Position numbers and translations under genes: made by a program. Of a DNA stretch of 64,000 nt, positions 35,161-49,862 are shown piece after piece. Each line of letters opens with the position of its first letter. Within the stretch, counting starts at the first letter, position 1. The stretch spans positions 3,393,001-3,457,000 of the forward strand of contig CM055897.1 in NCBI GenBank assembly GCA_029582155.1. The letters are read 5' to 3'. The notes under the pieces are model-generated. The model saw nothing but the letters and a program-made list of their open reading frames with translations. It searched no databases and had not been told where the DNA came from. Origin of the DNA: Panopea generosa. Lineage: Eukaryota > Mollusca > Bivalvia > Adapedonta > Hiatellidae.

Positions 35161-38100
35161 AATGAGCAGCATAAGACCATTTTACCGGTTATCGTCAATA
35201 ATACCACCACTGGGAATCTTAAACCTGGTTAATGGGAGCATAAAACCCGCTCTTCTCCCGTCCTCATATTATAAGACAAGAACGTGTAAGTAAACGTACG
35301 ACAGTTTGCACATGTGTTTATTGTAAAATACAGATAAGCTAAGCTGAAGAAATATAACAAGAAACTAATGATGTTGTACTGAAGTCATAGTAGAAATATG
35401 ATTGTAATTAACGGTATGGTAAGACAGGGGTACGGACAAGTAGTCAGCGCCATCGCTTTAGAAGAAAGTTGCCATCATTGAGGAAAGTGCAATGGGCAAC
35501 TGTAAAGGGGTTACAAACCAAGCATGCATAGTGCCCAACCAATTATGCAGTACGTAGTCGAATCAAAGGACCATAGACTCTATGAAAATAAACTTCTTAA
35601 TTTGTTCAAAAAGTATGTAATAAGATAACGGCCAAGATTATTAAGAAGCCTGAAAGGAGCTCAATTACGAGTATGCTTTCGTTCTAATCTTAAAATGTGT
35701 TGTCATTGGATGTACGTGCATACGTTGTCAATATCATGAATAAAATATGTTTAAACTATACTAAGAAACCTGACATTTACAACACTTTAAAAGTATGGTA
35801 AAGATAAACCATTTCGCAAAAATATTTTGTTGAAAATATATGTATATTTGCAAATTATAAGGGAATAACATTAGTCAAATTTAGAATCGTCTTGCTTTAT
35901 TTGTAATTAAGGTAGCCCTGTTTTAAAAGTTTTCTAGTTACAAAAAGAATAAGTTGACTGATATCGACAACGGAGCTGCATCTCTATAAAATTATATTAC
36001 ACAATTGCTAGGAGAGTGATATGATTAGCTAAACGAAAAGTACTCAGTTTCTAGGAGTGTAATATAATTCGTATTTCACATTTGCTCAACGTATTTGGGA
36101 AATATAAACCAAGTATGATGTAGCTCGGGACACATTCCTACCATAACAGGACAATTAACAAAATCGAAATCAAAATCACGTCTATTTCATATATTTTGTA
36201 ATTTTCATGTATTTTGTAAAACCATAGCTAGTAAAGAGATGTATGTCAAGAAAAGCAGATCCAGAATGAGAAGCTCACTAGGATACATTTTGACTACCAT
36301 TTGAGAGGAACAGGAATTATCGATATTAAGGTATCTAGAATTATTATTGGAGGGACTAAATCCTTTTCCCCTTTAACTGACTCTTCAATTTAGAATATTA
36401 AGCAAAGTTAAAAAGAACTACATTTTTTTTTACACGATTTGACTATTTTTTCCTTTGTGTGCCTATATGTTTTCGTTATTGGTATATTTTAATTCCAAAC
36501 ACTTGCGCGAAATCTTGTTAATGAAATGACGTATGTAGAGCTAATATCTGATTTCTCACAAATTTTACAGGGGAACATTTGTTGTTTTTCACACATTTAC
36601 CTATAGAATTGTTCAATATTTGGAGATATCCATGTATGAATGTTTCTATGGATACCATCACATTATTATATATGCTATTAAATATTGATTATCCTTGAGA
36701 AACACGTCAAGGTGTGCAAAAAAGCGATAAACTTCTAAAAATGGCGATTTTATTAAATTTGTCCTTGAGCATCTGAATAGCCCTCATACATAATGTAAAA
36801 TATAGCACGTATTCTTCTAACCACTTATTAAGCTCATTTGTTCATCAACCATTCAATATTATGCAATCGTGCAATTAAGTTCACGTTTTTAACGTATTTT
36901 TCGATCCCATACTGATATACATTTGTATATGTATCCATGCCTTCAGCTTCAGGTATGTATCTTTGAGAGAATAACAAGTAAATGCTCTATGTAAAATGAG
37001 ACAAAATACTTATTAGTAATAAAACATATTATTCACATGGTGTTCAAGTGGGTGATGTAACAACATTACTGTTACTTACGTGTCACTTTGTTATCAGTTA
37101 TATATATGACCTGGTGTGCGTGTTAGGCAAATGGCATTTAGTGAATATTGGAGGTAGATATGACACACTTGTATAGGAAAACATATAATGCTGTAATAAC
37201 TAAGACTGCCACACCTTACTTGGCTTTGATTATGCATGTAACCGTTCTTTGAACGTCTGACGCATTAAATTTCTCCAATATGGCTCGGTTGTTACGTTAT
37301 TAACTGCTGAATAATGAACTGATATTGTGTGTGGCCAAAGAAAAATGATATCTCTTCTTTATGTTTCTACTTTTATTTGATATATTGTTCTAAAACTTAA
37401 CTAAAAATCATATTTTTAAGTAGTGTACGCAGACTGGCGTCAAATTATCATACAAAACATTATTTTTATGGATGATATTTAACACCGTACACATTAAATC
37501 GCGATAATGTTTTATATTGTTATGAAAAAGCACGAAGGCTTGTTGAGCAGATGTTCCCTTTTAGTCTAACCTTTGCTACAGGCATCATTATCAACGATAG
37601 TATCTTGAGCGTTAACATTTAGAAATTTGAATACAACTGTTCAATATATGAGACATTCTGAACAGTTTCAAAACTAGTTCTGAGAGATGCTATGTTAGGA
37701 AAATATTTCATTTTATGCAATTCATGAAGTTTATTATTACATCGCAGATATCTTGTAAAACAAAACAGTGTTTCATATTGCTTGTATAAATATTATATTG
37801 CTTTTCCAAATCCTGTAACATTTATCATGTGATACGAACAATGTTTAGTTTTCCATATACAGTTTATGATATGCCCCGTCAAAGGTTTTGCCAAACGTCC
37901 ACCTGATTTCTTTTTTAGAATCAATATTTTGATTGAATATTTCTTACCTGATACTGGTTGATTAACGGTTGCATAATCAAGTCCAAATCTGGAATATAAC
38001 ATAGATAAAATGATATCAAAATTCGGAATTGAAAACAATGATAGTCTTGTAGTGAGCTGTGTGACGGCTGTAAATAGTCGCCCTGTACTTTGACTGAGGT

Positions 38101-38228
38101 ATATCTATGTAAATTCATGTTCAAGTATATCTTTAACCAAAATAAAAAAGACAATGTCCCTAACGAAACGCGCTTATATGTTCCCATACATGGTGATATA
38201 TTTATCTAACGTTGTTGCAACAGAAAAG
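35161..38228. other. AT-rich intergenic sequence, 3 kb
   Basis: No convincing exon, RNA gene or repeat. ORFs are short and uncharacteristic. Confidence 0.45.
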
Positions 38229-38261
38229 TGTTTCAGACATCTCCCGAAAATGTCTGAAACA
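38229..38261. repeat. Perfect 12-bp hairpin
   Basis: TGTTTCAGACAT and ATGTCTGAAACA are separated by a nine-base loop. There is no T run after it and no recognised element around it. Confidence 0.6.
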
Positions 38262-41200
38262 TACCAAGGTATTATGTCACAGAATCTTGCCATATACGTG
38301 ACACGGCAGATACCAGACACATAACTAGCTTCTAAATAATAGGAAAGAGAAAGTCACAGTTGCCAGCAATTGCAAGGTTCAATGTTCTTAAGACAACTAA
38401 ACATTTCGTTTGCCAGGTCTGCACTCTAATACTGTTATGAGATATATAATCGATTCGAAAATCTTAAGATGTACATTTGTATTTCTAAATCGAATAATGA
38501 AAAATGTATAATTCATGAGAATATAGATATACTTATTAAAATAGTTTAATTCACAGTTTTATTCTTATCAAAACTATTCTTATCGATATTTCAAATTCAA
38601 TTCAATATGGGAATCATGGTTTCAAAAGGGTACTCTGATGGTGAACTGCAAGAGCTTCTTTTACAGATATGACCTTTGATTTGTTCTAAAATTGTTTTGT
38701 TTCCATAGATTGTCCTATGTTAGTCCAAATATGTAGGAAAAACATGGGGTTGACAAGATTGCTTTTCCAAAATTTTGATATTTTGATGACACCCACTCAT
38801 TTTTTACAATTCTATCAATTTGATGCAGAGTATCACTACGCATCTTTAAACTGTTACATCTCCATCCAACAGTCCCCAATGCCATCCAAACTTGGCAAAA
38901 CTCATGAAAATGTTCTAATAATGTACAAAAAAATATGACCATTTTCAGCATTTTCAACACAAATAATGCCCAACCGATTTACATAGTTCTAATTTCTTGG
39001 GTGCAATTATCTTGTCACCGTTATAAAGGGAAAGAAATTAGTAACAAAAGACCTTAAGGTGGCATAACCTGTTTCTGAATATATTTCATTTATTAAGAAA
39101 GAATCAACTTGTTTATTAATGACAAACATTTTCGTGAACTAACATGGCTTTCGATGCATTTAAGACAGCCGTTACATCTCTAAAACGTGAATAAGTCGTG
39201 TTTTAAATTCAAATTGACTGATCAGTTATCATAAAATGCAAATAACTGCTTCGCTAACGAAAAATATCGTAACATTTCCGATTTAATCGTATACTCGGGA
39301 AATTCCGTTATATTTCAATATTAAAACAGTCGCTACATATGTGCAAAAATGTTTGTGCTTGCTTAATTGTTCCTGTTGGTTATTCAATACAATCATAGAA
39401 ATATAAAAAGACTGGCACTATAATAAAAATTCAAAGACTATATTATAATGCATTAAGTCATATACAAACAAATTGACTAGATTCTAAAAATCGTGTATGA
39501 CTAAATTCCAAGTTATTAACACAATACAATACACAATTCCCATATAAAAGGTGGGCAAATATCCGCCAATACAATCAGCTCATAAAATATAGAAATTAAA
39601 TTACTACAAATATAATCAATATGAGCTACTCACAATTATAGATAAATTTAGCGACTAACAAGAGCAATGAATAGAATTGAAGTCAATTGTAGATAATCAG
39701 CAGTCGAATCTGAAAGGTTACACAATTGATTATAGGGCGGTGAACTGGGGGAAGGTGTTGAGTCAAGATAATTTCTTCTCAATTTGAATGTACCGATTAT
39801 CGCTGATTATGTTGCCGTGTAGAAAATACATGGGTCCAGTGATCACGTGATACACTGTCAACAACATATACAGACAACGCGTAATAACCGAAATAAAGAT
39901 ATTTGAACCTAAATGACTGCTGATTAACCACACAAACCAAATTATTAAAAATGATTAACTTATATGCATTAATAGACATTTTTTTCCACTTTGTTCGAAT
40001 TTCATTTATTTTTTTAGAAACCTTTTATGAAGCAGTATAAATAATGTTGCAAGGATATGAATAAAATATATTTTGCTTGTTACAGGAATCGAATCCGGAT
40101 CGCCCGAGTGGCAATCCTCAGAAAAAAAACGCTATTTTATATAGGAATACAACAAACTCGGTTGTGTCAATTTATGTTGAAATATAATCGCTAAAACGCT
40201 TACATTTAATCAATAATAACGGAAAATGTTTCGACGTTAAGCGATATAATCATTAATGTCATTTTATGGGCTAGATCTTTTTCAAATATTGGCGATAATA
40301 GCAAGTTTAAATAAATGTTTGTTGAAAATGAACAACAGTGTTTTGCACCTGACATGATCAAGATGTTCATAGTTTATACCAAATATTACAACTATACCAG
40401 TTTCTTTATTCATTTGATAAAACATTAATACTCGTTGTGTCGTTTTAAACTTTGTTAGCAGGTACAACCTCGTTTTTTCCACGTATTCACATACTACAAC
40501 AAGTGTAATTTACAGTGTATTTACAGTGTAAATAAATATCACCTCAAGACAATTTTTTACACAAACGACAAACATGTCAATGATGCAAAACAGAAATGCA
40601 ACCGATTTACCAACTGTTATAATAAGGGATTTTAAACAGTCATAAGAAATATATTGGTAAAACATTGTCAAAATCATTTGCAACATTTCCCAATAATTCA
40701 CCTATAATTGGCTAAGTTAATAAAATGTTCAATCCTGTGGTTTTTTTATTGATTAGGTTTATAAATGTTTTCAGGTGGCTGTAATAGTATTATGTATAGT
40801 CTTGTAATAAGTCTGGCGTCTGCACATATGCTCGTAATGCTGATCATTAATCGTGAAATTGTACGAAAAGTTCCATTACTGCTTGTTATAACTGTAGTAT
40901 ACTGAAACATGTTCTCGCTGTGATTGTTGCACACGTCATTTTTATAGTTATACATCTGACAAACGTTGTGCTTACCCCCAATAAAGATTATCAGGTTATT
41001 AAATTGTATTGATATCTGGCGCATGTTCTGCTTCTGAAACATCGAAGTCTCTACTCATTTAAATAGTTCGGTCAGTCTCCAAATTTGTGACTAAATGCGG
41101 CATACATTATTAACGTTGTGTGATATGGTTATTACTAATGTATCCACTTATATATTATATATTTTGTATATAAAAGTTTTAACAACACCAAAAAAGCTAT

Positions 41201-42344
41201 ATCTACTATAGACTAGAAATTGTTGTTCCAATTAATATAAAGTACGTGTAATCTTGCCATTGTCACAACATGAAGAATCTACGACATTTAACATTCGTAT
41301 AACAAAAAACAAAATCAGTCTGTAACGAAACATTCAATTTGTGGAAAAAAATGATATTGAACGCGAAACTTTAAGTGATACAATGCAATAAATAAAGGCA
41401 CTCGAATCAATAGCAACATCTTTTGCATCTGTTTTAAATGAGTTAGTGGTTGCTATTCAGGGGCGTACATTTGCTATTTTTCAGCAAGTCATCTTTTAGT
41501 TGTCAATGGAAGGTTGATACATAATTTATTTGCTTATACACCTTTTCATGACGTAGACACCGACCGCCATGATGTTCTAGGAATGTTTTGTAGGCAATTA
41601 CTGTGGTGAATTACGAATTTAGAAAGCTTGTTTTTTGTTTTTCAAATATACCATTTTAGATTAAGAACTCTCTACTTTATGAATGTTCAGTATATGTTCA
41701 AGTTTCAGCGTCATGTAGCAAGTTACCGGTAGTGGTTGATATGTATGATGCGCATTCAAATAACACCTGAATGATAATAAAGTTATGCGTTACATCAATA
41801 TGTCATATCTTTTATAATATTAACATTTTATGGCGAATTCGATAGAATTGAACTTGCATTCCAAACTGTCGTTTAAATATGATAAATTGTTGTTTTAGAT
41901 ATTGTAATGTTTGGTTCAACAGGAAAACACACATCGTTATCACAATATAAACACCATTAAGGTTTAGAATTGCAAGAACTGTTAACATTATTGGTCATCT
42001 GCCATCAACATAAAATCAATTCCACTTCTTGATATTGTATAGGAAAGCAATATAAACTAGGTGGTATGTGAACATTATGATAATTTGCAGGCAGCATCTG
42101 CACATATCTGTTGTATTAAGTACGATCAAAATGTCATAAAAATGATTGATATGCTTTCTAACATTAATCGTCAAATTAACTGTGTCTATTCCTATATCAT
42201 TAAAATAAAATTATCTTATAAAGATTAGTAGTATCTAAAATACTTTATATAATGTAATTTTCCGGAATAGCCATTTCCTCTGTTTATGGTATACATGTCC
42301 ACTTTCAACCTAATATGTCTAGCTAAGCATAGATGTGCACTTTA
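38262..42344. other. AT-rich intergenic sequence, 4 kb
   Basis: No gene recognised. At 40083-40122 the minus strand has GATCCGGATTCGATTCC, a B-box-like word that may be a remnant of a tRNA-derived element; no head or body supports it. Confidence 0.4.
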
Positions 42345-42348
42345 CATA

Positions 42349-42395
42349 ACAAGAGCTGCCGGAGAGACAGTGCGTTCGACTTTTTCTATGCGTTC
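42349..42395 (+). repeat. Fragment of a dispersed bivalve repeat
   Basis: AACAAGAGCTGCCGG, AGAGACAGTGCG and TTCGAC match, from memory, the start of a high-copy element seen in bivalve genomes (ACAAGAGCTGTC...GACAGCGCGCTCGAC). The downstream extent is unknown. Confidence 0.5.
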
Positions 42396-44594
42396 CAAAA
42401 CAACAGCTATTTCAACAATTAGTACCAAAAAAATACTCGTATAAAGACGAAATTGAAATTTGGCAAATTTGGCGGCCATTTTGAAAGTAGGTCTCGGTGT
42501 TAAAATAATCAGTTATCCTTGTACTATGTGCGTGCAAAGTTTGGTGCTTTTCTAAAAAAAACACAATTCTCTCAATATACTGCACCAAATAGCCCCACTA
42601 AAATGGTAGAAAATCAATACAAAAATTGAGAGTAGTAAAATAAAGCTATAAACATTGCTTGTCTGTTAAAGGCGGCTTATTTTTATTATTTCTTTTTTTT
42701 AAAGCGAATGGGTGCTTTTTATTGCCTTAATTTTATGTATTAGCATTCAGTTACGTTTGTCTTTTAAACTTTAAAATTACTTTAGAATTTCATTAACAAT
42801 TGCTGACAAGTGTGCCAATACCTATCTTAAAGCACACTATGTACTTATAATAATCCTAAATATTACAATTGCATGAACAGAATAATAGCAACTCATATTT
42901 ATTAAATATTACAAGTAAGGCCCGGCTAAAAGTATATAAGTGTTGAAACTATTTACTATTTTAGATACATTAAAAATATGTAAAACAATAACTGTAAACA
43001 TTTGAATAATGTGTAACCAAAAATGTGATAGGATAGTGGAGCATTTAGGCTAGGAACACAAGTAACTTTCCGTTTAAACTTATAACATTAGACAGAGAGT
43101 TAATGTTATAATTATACAGAACATCGTTATTGGAAAATATCTCATTAAAAGACAGTTTTAAAACACCCATGCGTAAACAACGTAAACAGCTACACAAAGC
43201 GTGAATACCAACGCATACCTTGTTAATAAAACCTTGATTTGGCGCTACGTCACTTATTTCAAAATAAACTGTGTATATACGTATATACTAATCTTATTTG
43301 AGGAGAATACATAAATTACTAGAAAATATTTTTTATTAAATATGTTTTAATAAAAACCAGTTCTGATATAAATATACATTTACAGACGACATTACTCAAG
43401 TATGTTGGGGATGTTTGGATGATGGCTAATGTTTGTAAGAGTACAATACCTGTGTTAATAATTGTGATCCGCCCACATCGTATTGCAAAATCACTACTAA
43501 ACGCGATTTCATAGTTATGTTTAGCTTCTGTTTACATTTGATTTTAGTTTTAAGTACAACCACACACATCTTTTGTGACGTTTGGTTAAAAGCATCATGG
43601 CCTTAATAAATATACACCCACAAGGTCAATACAAACAAATAACCGTTCTACCCTGTGCTTTATCCCAATATGCCATTAATTCAATTTTAGACAATCGTTA
43701 CAAAACTGCTATGGTTGCAACGTTTATTATTGGTAACAAATAACGACTCGTTGTGACTACACTGAGCTATGGAAGGTGATATTTGCCATATTTCAGGTTG
43801 ATTTATTGCATATTTCAACAGTGTTGTAATCAACAGTTAGATGTGTTAAGTTTCATCTATGGTTATTAACTTTCAAATATTCTCATCTATGTTTTCAAGT
43901 ACTTCTATGGGCTTTTCTATTGCAGTGATACTGTGTGTATACAGTTAGTCGCAGCACAGCAACCAACGAGACAGAATCGATCGTTTAAAACAATACAGAC
44001 GGTAAAAAAGTACGTGATGATGCTATGCACTTATTTATTCTGTTCCTTAAGTGCACTGATTCCTCTTCACAACGGAGTTTGGACCTTTATATGAATGAAA
44101 ATTCATTTGAACATGTTAACGTATTTCTACGTTTACCTATCAATTACAATATATAAACCACTTGCCATTCATGTCAACAATTCGCCATAAATGACAGTTT
44201 GTTATATTTTTAAAATATGAACTCGTATGACCTTTGACATCGTTGTGACCTGAAATCATTAAAATCTATTCCATACAGTCTAGTGATAAATTGTTACTGT
44301 GTTAATGAAGCGCTTGTTATAATTTTTTGTCAAACAATCATTTTAAGCTTTCGCAACCAGTCAGTAAAGAAAATGACACATTGGTATAGATTTGGTACAA
44401 TGTTAATGTAAATATGAGGACACGAACTTCCAATTACTGCACAATCATGTGCTATTGATTACATGCTACTACTCATAGTAAAGTTCACTTTAAACCACAT
44501 CGAGTTTACGTTCATATATTACATACAAATACATAAATCAACATACGAAATGTATTTTTACATGAGCATTGCTATTTTCTGTACCGAGCTTTAA
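42396..44594. other. AT-rich intergenic sequence
   Basis: Nothing recognised. Confidence 0.45.
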
Positions 44595-47500
44595 CCACCT
44601 TAATAGAAAAGGGAAGAATATTACAATATATTCCCTCAGGAACTCCTTCAATAGAAATGGGGTGTATATTACAATATCTTCCTTCAGGAACACCTTCAAT
44701 AGAAGTGGGGCGTATATAACAATATCTTCACTCAGGAACCCCTTAAATAGAAGTGGGGCGTATATTACAATATATTCCTTCAGGACCCTCTTCAATAGAA
44801 GTGGAGCGTATATTACAACATCTTCCCTCGGGAACCCCTTCAATAGAAGTGGGGCGTATATTACAATATCTTCCCTCGGGAACCCCTTCAATAGAAGTGG
44901 GGCGTATATTACAATATCTTCCCTTAGTAACCCCTTCAATAGAAGTGGGGCGTATATTACAATATCTTCCTTCAGGACCCCCTTCAATAGAAGTGGGGCG
45001 TATATAACAATATCTTCCCTCAGTAACCCCTTCAATAGAAGTGGGGCGTATATTACAACATCTTCCCTCAGGACCCCCTTCAATAGAAGTGGGGCGTATA
45101 TTACAACATCTTCCCTCGGGAACCCCTTCAATAGAAGTGTGGCATAAATTACAATATCTTCCCTCAGGCACCTCTTCAATATAAGTGGGGCGTATATTAC
45201 AATATCTTCCCTCGGGAACCCCTTCAATAGAAGTGGGGCGTATATAACAATATCTTCCCTCAGGAACCACTTAAATAGAAGTGGGGCGTATATTACAATA
45301 TATTCCTTCAGGACCCCCTTCAATAGAATTGGGGCGTATGTTACAACATCTTCTCTCGGGAGCCCCTTCAATAGAAGTGGGCGTACATTACAATAGCTTC
45401 CCTCGGGAACCCCTTTAATAGAAGTTGGGCGTATATTACAACATCTTCCCTCGGGAACCCCTTCAATAGAAGTGTGGCATAAATTACAATATCTTTCCTC
45501 AGGCACCTCTTCAATATAAGTGGGGCGTATATTACAATATCTTCCCTCGGGAACCCCTTCAATAGAAGTGGGGTGTATATTACAACATCTTCCCTCAGGA
45601 CCCCCTTCAATAGAAGTGGGGCGTATATTACAACATCTTCCCTCGGGAACCCCTTCAATAGAAGTGGGGCGTATATTACAATATCTTCCCTCGGGAACCC
45701 CTTCAATAGAAGTGGGGCGTATATTATGATATCTTCCCTCAGGACCCCCCTTCAATAAAAGTGGGGCGTATATTACAATATCTTCCCTCAGGAACCCCTT
45801 AAATAGAAGTGGGGCGTAAATTACAATACATTCATTCAGGACCCCCTTCAATAGAAGTGGGGCGTATATTACAACATCTTCTCTCGGGAACCCCTTCAAT
45901 AGAAGTGGGGCGTACATTACAATAGCTTCCCTCGGGAACCCCTTTAATAGAAGTGGAGCGTATATTACAACATCTTCCCTCGGGAACCCCTTCAATAGAA
46001 GTGGGGCGTATATAACAATATCTTCCCTCAGGAACCCCTTAAATAGAAGTGGGGCGTATATTACAACATCTTCCCTCGGGAACCCCTTCAATAGAAGTGG
46101 GGCGTATAACACAATATCTTCCCTCAGGAACCCCTTAAATAGAAGTGGGGCGTATATTACAACATCTTCCCTCGGGAACCCCTTCAATAGAAGTGGGGCG
46201 TATATTACAATATCTTCCCACGGGAACCCCTTCAATAGAAGTGGGGCGTATATTACAATATCTTCCCTTAGTAACCCCTTCAATAGAAGTGGGGCGTATA
46301 TTACAATATCTTCTTTCAGGACCCCCTTCAATAGAAGTGGGGCGTATATAACAATATCTTCCCTCAGTAACCCCTTCAATAGAAGTTGGGCGTATATTAC
46401 AACATCTTCCCTCAGGACCCCCTTCAATAGAAGTGGGGCGTATATTACAACATCTTCCCTCGGGAACCCCTTCAATAGAAGTGGGGCGTATATTACAATA
46501 TCTTCCCTCGGGAACCCCTTCAATAGAAGTGGGGCGTATATTATGATATCTTCTCTCAGGACCCCCTTCAATAGAAGTGGGGCGTATATAACAATATCTT
46601 CCCTCAGGAACCCCTTAAATAGAAGTGGGGCGTATATTACAATATATTCCTTCAGGACCCCTTTTCAATAGAAGTGGGGCGTATATTACAACATCTTCTC
46701 TCGGGAACCCCTTCAATAGAAGTGTGGCATCAATTACAATATCTTCCCTCAGTCACCTCTTCAATATAAGTGGGGCGTATATTACAATATTTTCCCTCGG
46801 GAACCCCTTCAATAGAAGTGGGGTGTATATTACAACATCTTCCCTCAGGACCCCCTTCAATAGAAGTGGGGCGTATATTACAATAGCTTCCCTCGGGAAC
46901 CCCTTCAATAGAAGTGGGGCGTATATTACAATATCTTCCCTCGGGAACCCCTTCAACAGAAGTGGGGCGTATATAACAATATCTTCCCTCAGGAACCCCT
47001 TCAATAGAAGTGGGGTGTATATTACAATATATTCCTTCAGGACCCCCTTCAATAGAAGTGGAGCGTATATTACAACATTTTCCCTCGGGAACCCCTTCAA
47101 AAGAAGTGGGGCGTAAATTACAATATCTTCCCTCAGGAACCTTTTCAATAGAATCGGGGCGTATATTACAATATCTTCCCTCGGGAACCCCTTCAATAGA
47201 AGTGGGGCGTATATTACAACATCTTCCCTCGGGAACCCCTTCAATAGAAGTTGGGCGTATATTACAATATCTTCCCTCGGGAACCCCTTCAATAGAAGTG
47301 CGGCGTATATAACAATATCTTCCCTCAGGAACCCCTTAAATAGAAGTGGGGCGTATATTACAATATATTCCTTCAGGACCCCCTTCAATAGAAGTGGAGC
47401 GTATATTACAACATCTTCCCTCGGGAACCCCTTCAATAGAAGTGGGGCGTATATTACAATATCTTCCCACGGGAACCCCTTCAATAGAAGTGGGGCGTAT

Positions 47501-49069
47501 ATTACAATATCTTCCCTTAGTAACCCCTTCAATAGAAGTGGGGCGTATATTACAATATCTTCCTTCAGGACCCCCTTCAATAGAAGTGGGGCGTATATAA
47601 CAATATCTTCCCTCAGTAACCCCTTCAATAGAAGTTGGGCGTATATTACAACATCTTCCCTCAGGACCCCCTTCAATAGAAGTGGGGCGTATATTACAAC
47701 ATCTTCCCTCGGGAACCCCTTCAATAGAAGTGGGGCGTATATTACAATATCTTCCCTCGGGAACCCCTTCAATAGAAGTGGGGCGTATATTATGATATCT
47801 TCTCTCAGGACCCCCTTCAATAGAAGTGGGGCGTATATAACAATATCTTCCCTCAGGAACCCCTTAAATAGAAGTGGGGCGTATATTACAATATATTCCT
47901 TCAGGACCCCCTTCAATAGAAGTGGGGCGTATATTACAACATCTTCTCTCGGGAACCCCTTCAATAGAAGTGGGCGTACATTACAATAGCTTCCCTCGGG
48001 AACCCCTTTAATAGAAGTGGAGCGTATATTACAACATCTTCCCTCGGGAACCCCTTCAATAGAAGTGTGGCATAAATTACAATATCTTCCCTCAGGCACC
48101 TCTTCAATATAAGTGGGGCGTATATTACAATATCTTCCCTCGGGAACCCCTTCAATAGAAGTGGGGTGTATATTACAACATCTTCCCTCAGGACCCCCTT
48201 CAATAGAAGTGGGGCGTATATTACAACATCTTCCCTCGGGAACCCCTTCAATAGAAGTGGGGCATATATTACAATATCTTCCCTCGGGAACCCCTTCAAT
48301 AGAAGTGGGGCGTATATAACAATATCTTCCCTCGGGAACCCCTTAAATAGAAGTGGGACGTATATTACAATATATTCCTTCAGGACCCCCTTCAATAGAA
48401 GTGGAGCATATATTACAACATTTTCCCTCGGGAACCCCTTCAAAAGAAGTGGGGCGTAAATTACAATATCTTCCCTCAGGAACCTTTTCAATAAAATCGG
48501 GGCGTATATTACAATATCTTCCCTCGGGAACCCCTTCAATAGAAGTGGGGTGTATATTACAACATCTTCCCTCAGGACCCCTTTCAATAGAAGTGCGGCG
48601 TATATTACAACATCTTCCCTCGGGAACCCCTTCAATAGAAGTGGGGCGTATATTACAATATCTTCCCTCGGGAACCCCTTCAATAGAAGTGGGGCGTATA
48701 TAACAATATCTTCCCTCAGGAACCCCTTAAATAGAAGTGGGGCGTATATTACAATATATTCCTTCAGGACCCCCTTCAATAGAAGTGGAGCGTTTATTAC
48801 AACATTTTCCCTCGGGAACCCCTTCAAAAGAAGTGGGGCGTAAATAACAATATCTTCCCTCAGGAACCTTTTCAATAGAATCGGGGCGTATATTACAATA
48901 TCTTCCCTCGGGAACCCCTTCAATAGAAGTGGGGCGTATATTACAATAGCTTTCCTCGGGAACCCCTTCAATAGAAGTTGGGCGTATATTACAACATCTT
49001 CCCTCGGGAACCCCTTTAATAGAAGTGGGGTGTATATTACAATATCTTCCCTCAGGAACCTCTTCAATC
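44595..49069. repeat. 48-bp minisatellite array, about 93 units, with higher-order repeats
   Basis: The plus-strand unit reads CCTTCAATAGAAGTGGGG, CGTATATTACAATATC, TTCCCTCGGGAACC (48 bp). Variants are shared in long blocks: CCCTTAGTAACC occurs at about 44918, 46261 and 47510; CCTTCAAAAGAAG at 47098, 48441 and 48825; GTGGCATAAATTAC or close forms at about 45140, 45476, 46716 and 48068. Recurrence distances are near 1344 (28 units), 1249 (26 units), 384 (8 units) and 336 (7 units). Because the unit is 16 codons long and four of six frames lack stops, ORFs of 677, 448 and 380 codons appear on the minus strand (repeat peptide LLLKGFPREDIVIYAP) and shorter ones on the plus strand. One-base indels (for example GTGGGCGTACATT) break every frame. 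Confidence 0.97.
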
Positions 49070-49597
49070 CAAACTGAGCATCTTTTTTTTTTCTTGGTTG
49101 CATTCTATGTTGTTATCAGACGTTACTGTTCATTTTCACGGTGACGAACCCATGTGACTTAATATTCTGATGCAAAAGAGTTTTGCCTGGCCACTTAAGA
49201 GCACCGATTGGTCATACATCTACAGAGACGGTGTTCGTCTTTGTTTCGTGTATTTTCATGAAATATTATGAAAGTTATCTGCAACAATGTTACATGAATC
49301 GATCAACTCGGCGTAAGTACAATGCAATACTGTCCGATAAAGTAACCTTTTTGTCCTATAAAATGTTATCCATTAGATATGATAAGAGTCAGTCAAGTAC
49401 TTAATGATAGTTTTGTTTACTCCATCCATCACGCCCGATGGATTACAGGTAATTAAATAAACTATCCCATGAACTCGTGTAACTGTAACGTCGATATGAC
49501 CTTGCTATTAATAAATACCATTGTTTGTTGTTCATCTGTTTAAATAGATACATGGCAAAATTGATATTGAAACTTTTGAACTTGAAAAAAATATATA
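49070..49597. other. Intergenic sequence
   Basis: Nothing recognised. Confidence 0.4.
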
Positions 49598-49862
49598 GGC
49601 GGTGGGCGTGGTGATGGGAGTGTTGTTGCTGATGGTGACGGTGGTGATGGTGTTGTTGCTGTTGATTTTGTTGTTGGTGGTGTTGTTGGTGTTGTCGTTG
49701 TTTATTTTGTTGTTGGTGGTGGAGATGTCGGTAATGTTTTTGTTTTTGTAATTGTTGTTGTTGTTGTTTTTGTTGTTGTTGTTGATTTTCTTGGTGGTGG
49801 TGTCGCTGGTGTTATCGTTGTTTTTTGTTGGTGTGGTGGTGTTGGTGTTGGTGGTGTTAAAT
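49598..49862. repeat. GTT/GGT trinucleotide-rich tract
   Basis: Interrupted GTT and GGT triplets over about 265 bases. Asn/Thr-rich ORFs on the minus strand are by-products. Confidence 0.9.

Noticed and set aside
46753-49103. 448- and 380-codon minus ORFs as genes
   Set aside because: They are products of the 48-bp array. Four of six frames are open in the consensus, and the two ORFs overlap in different frames.
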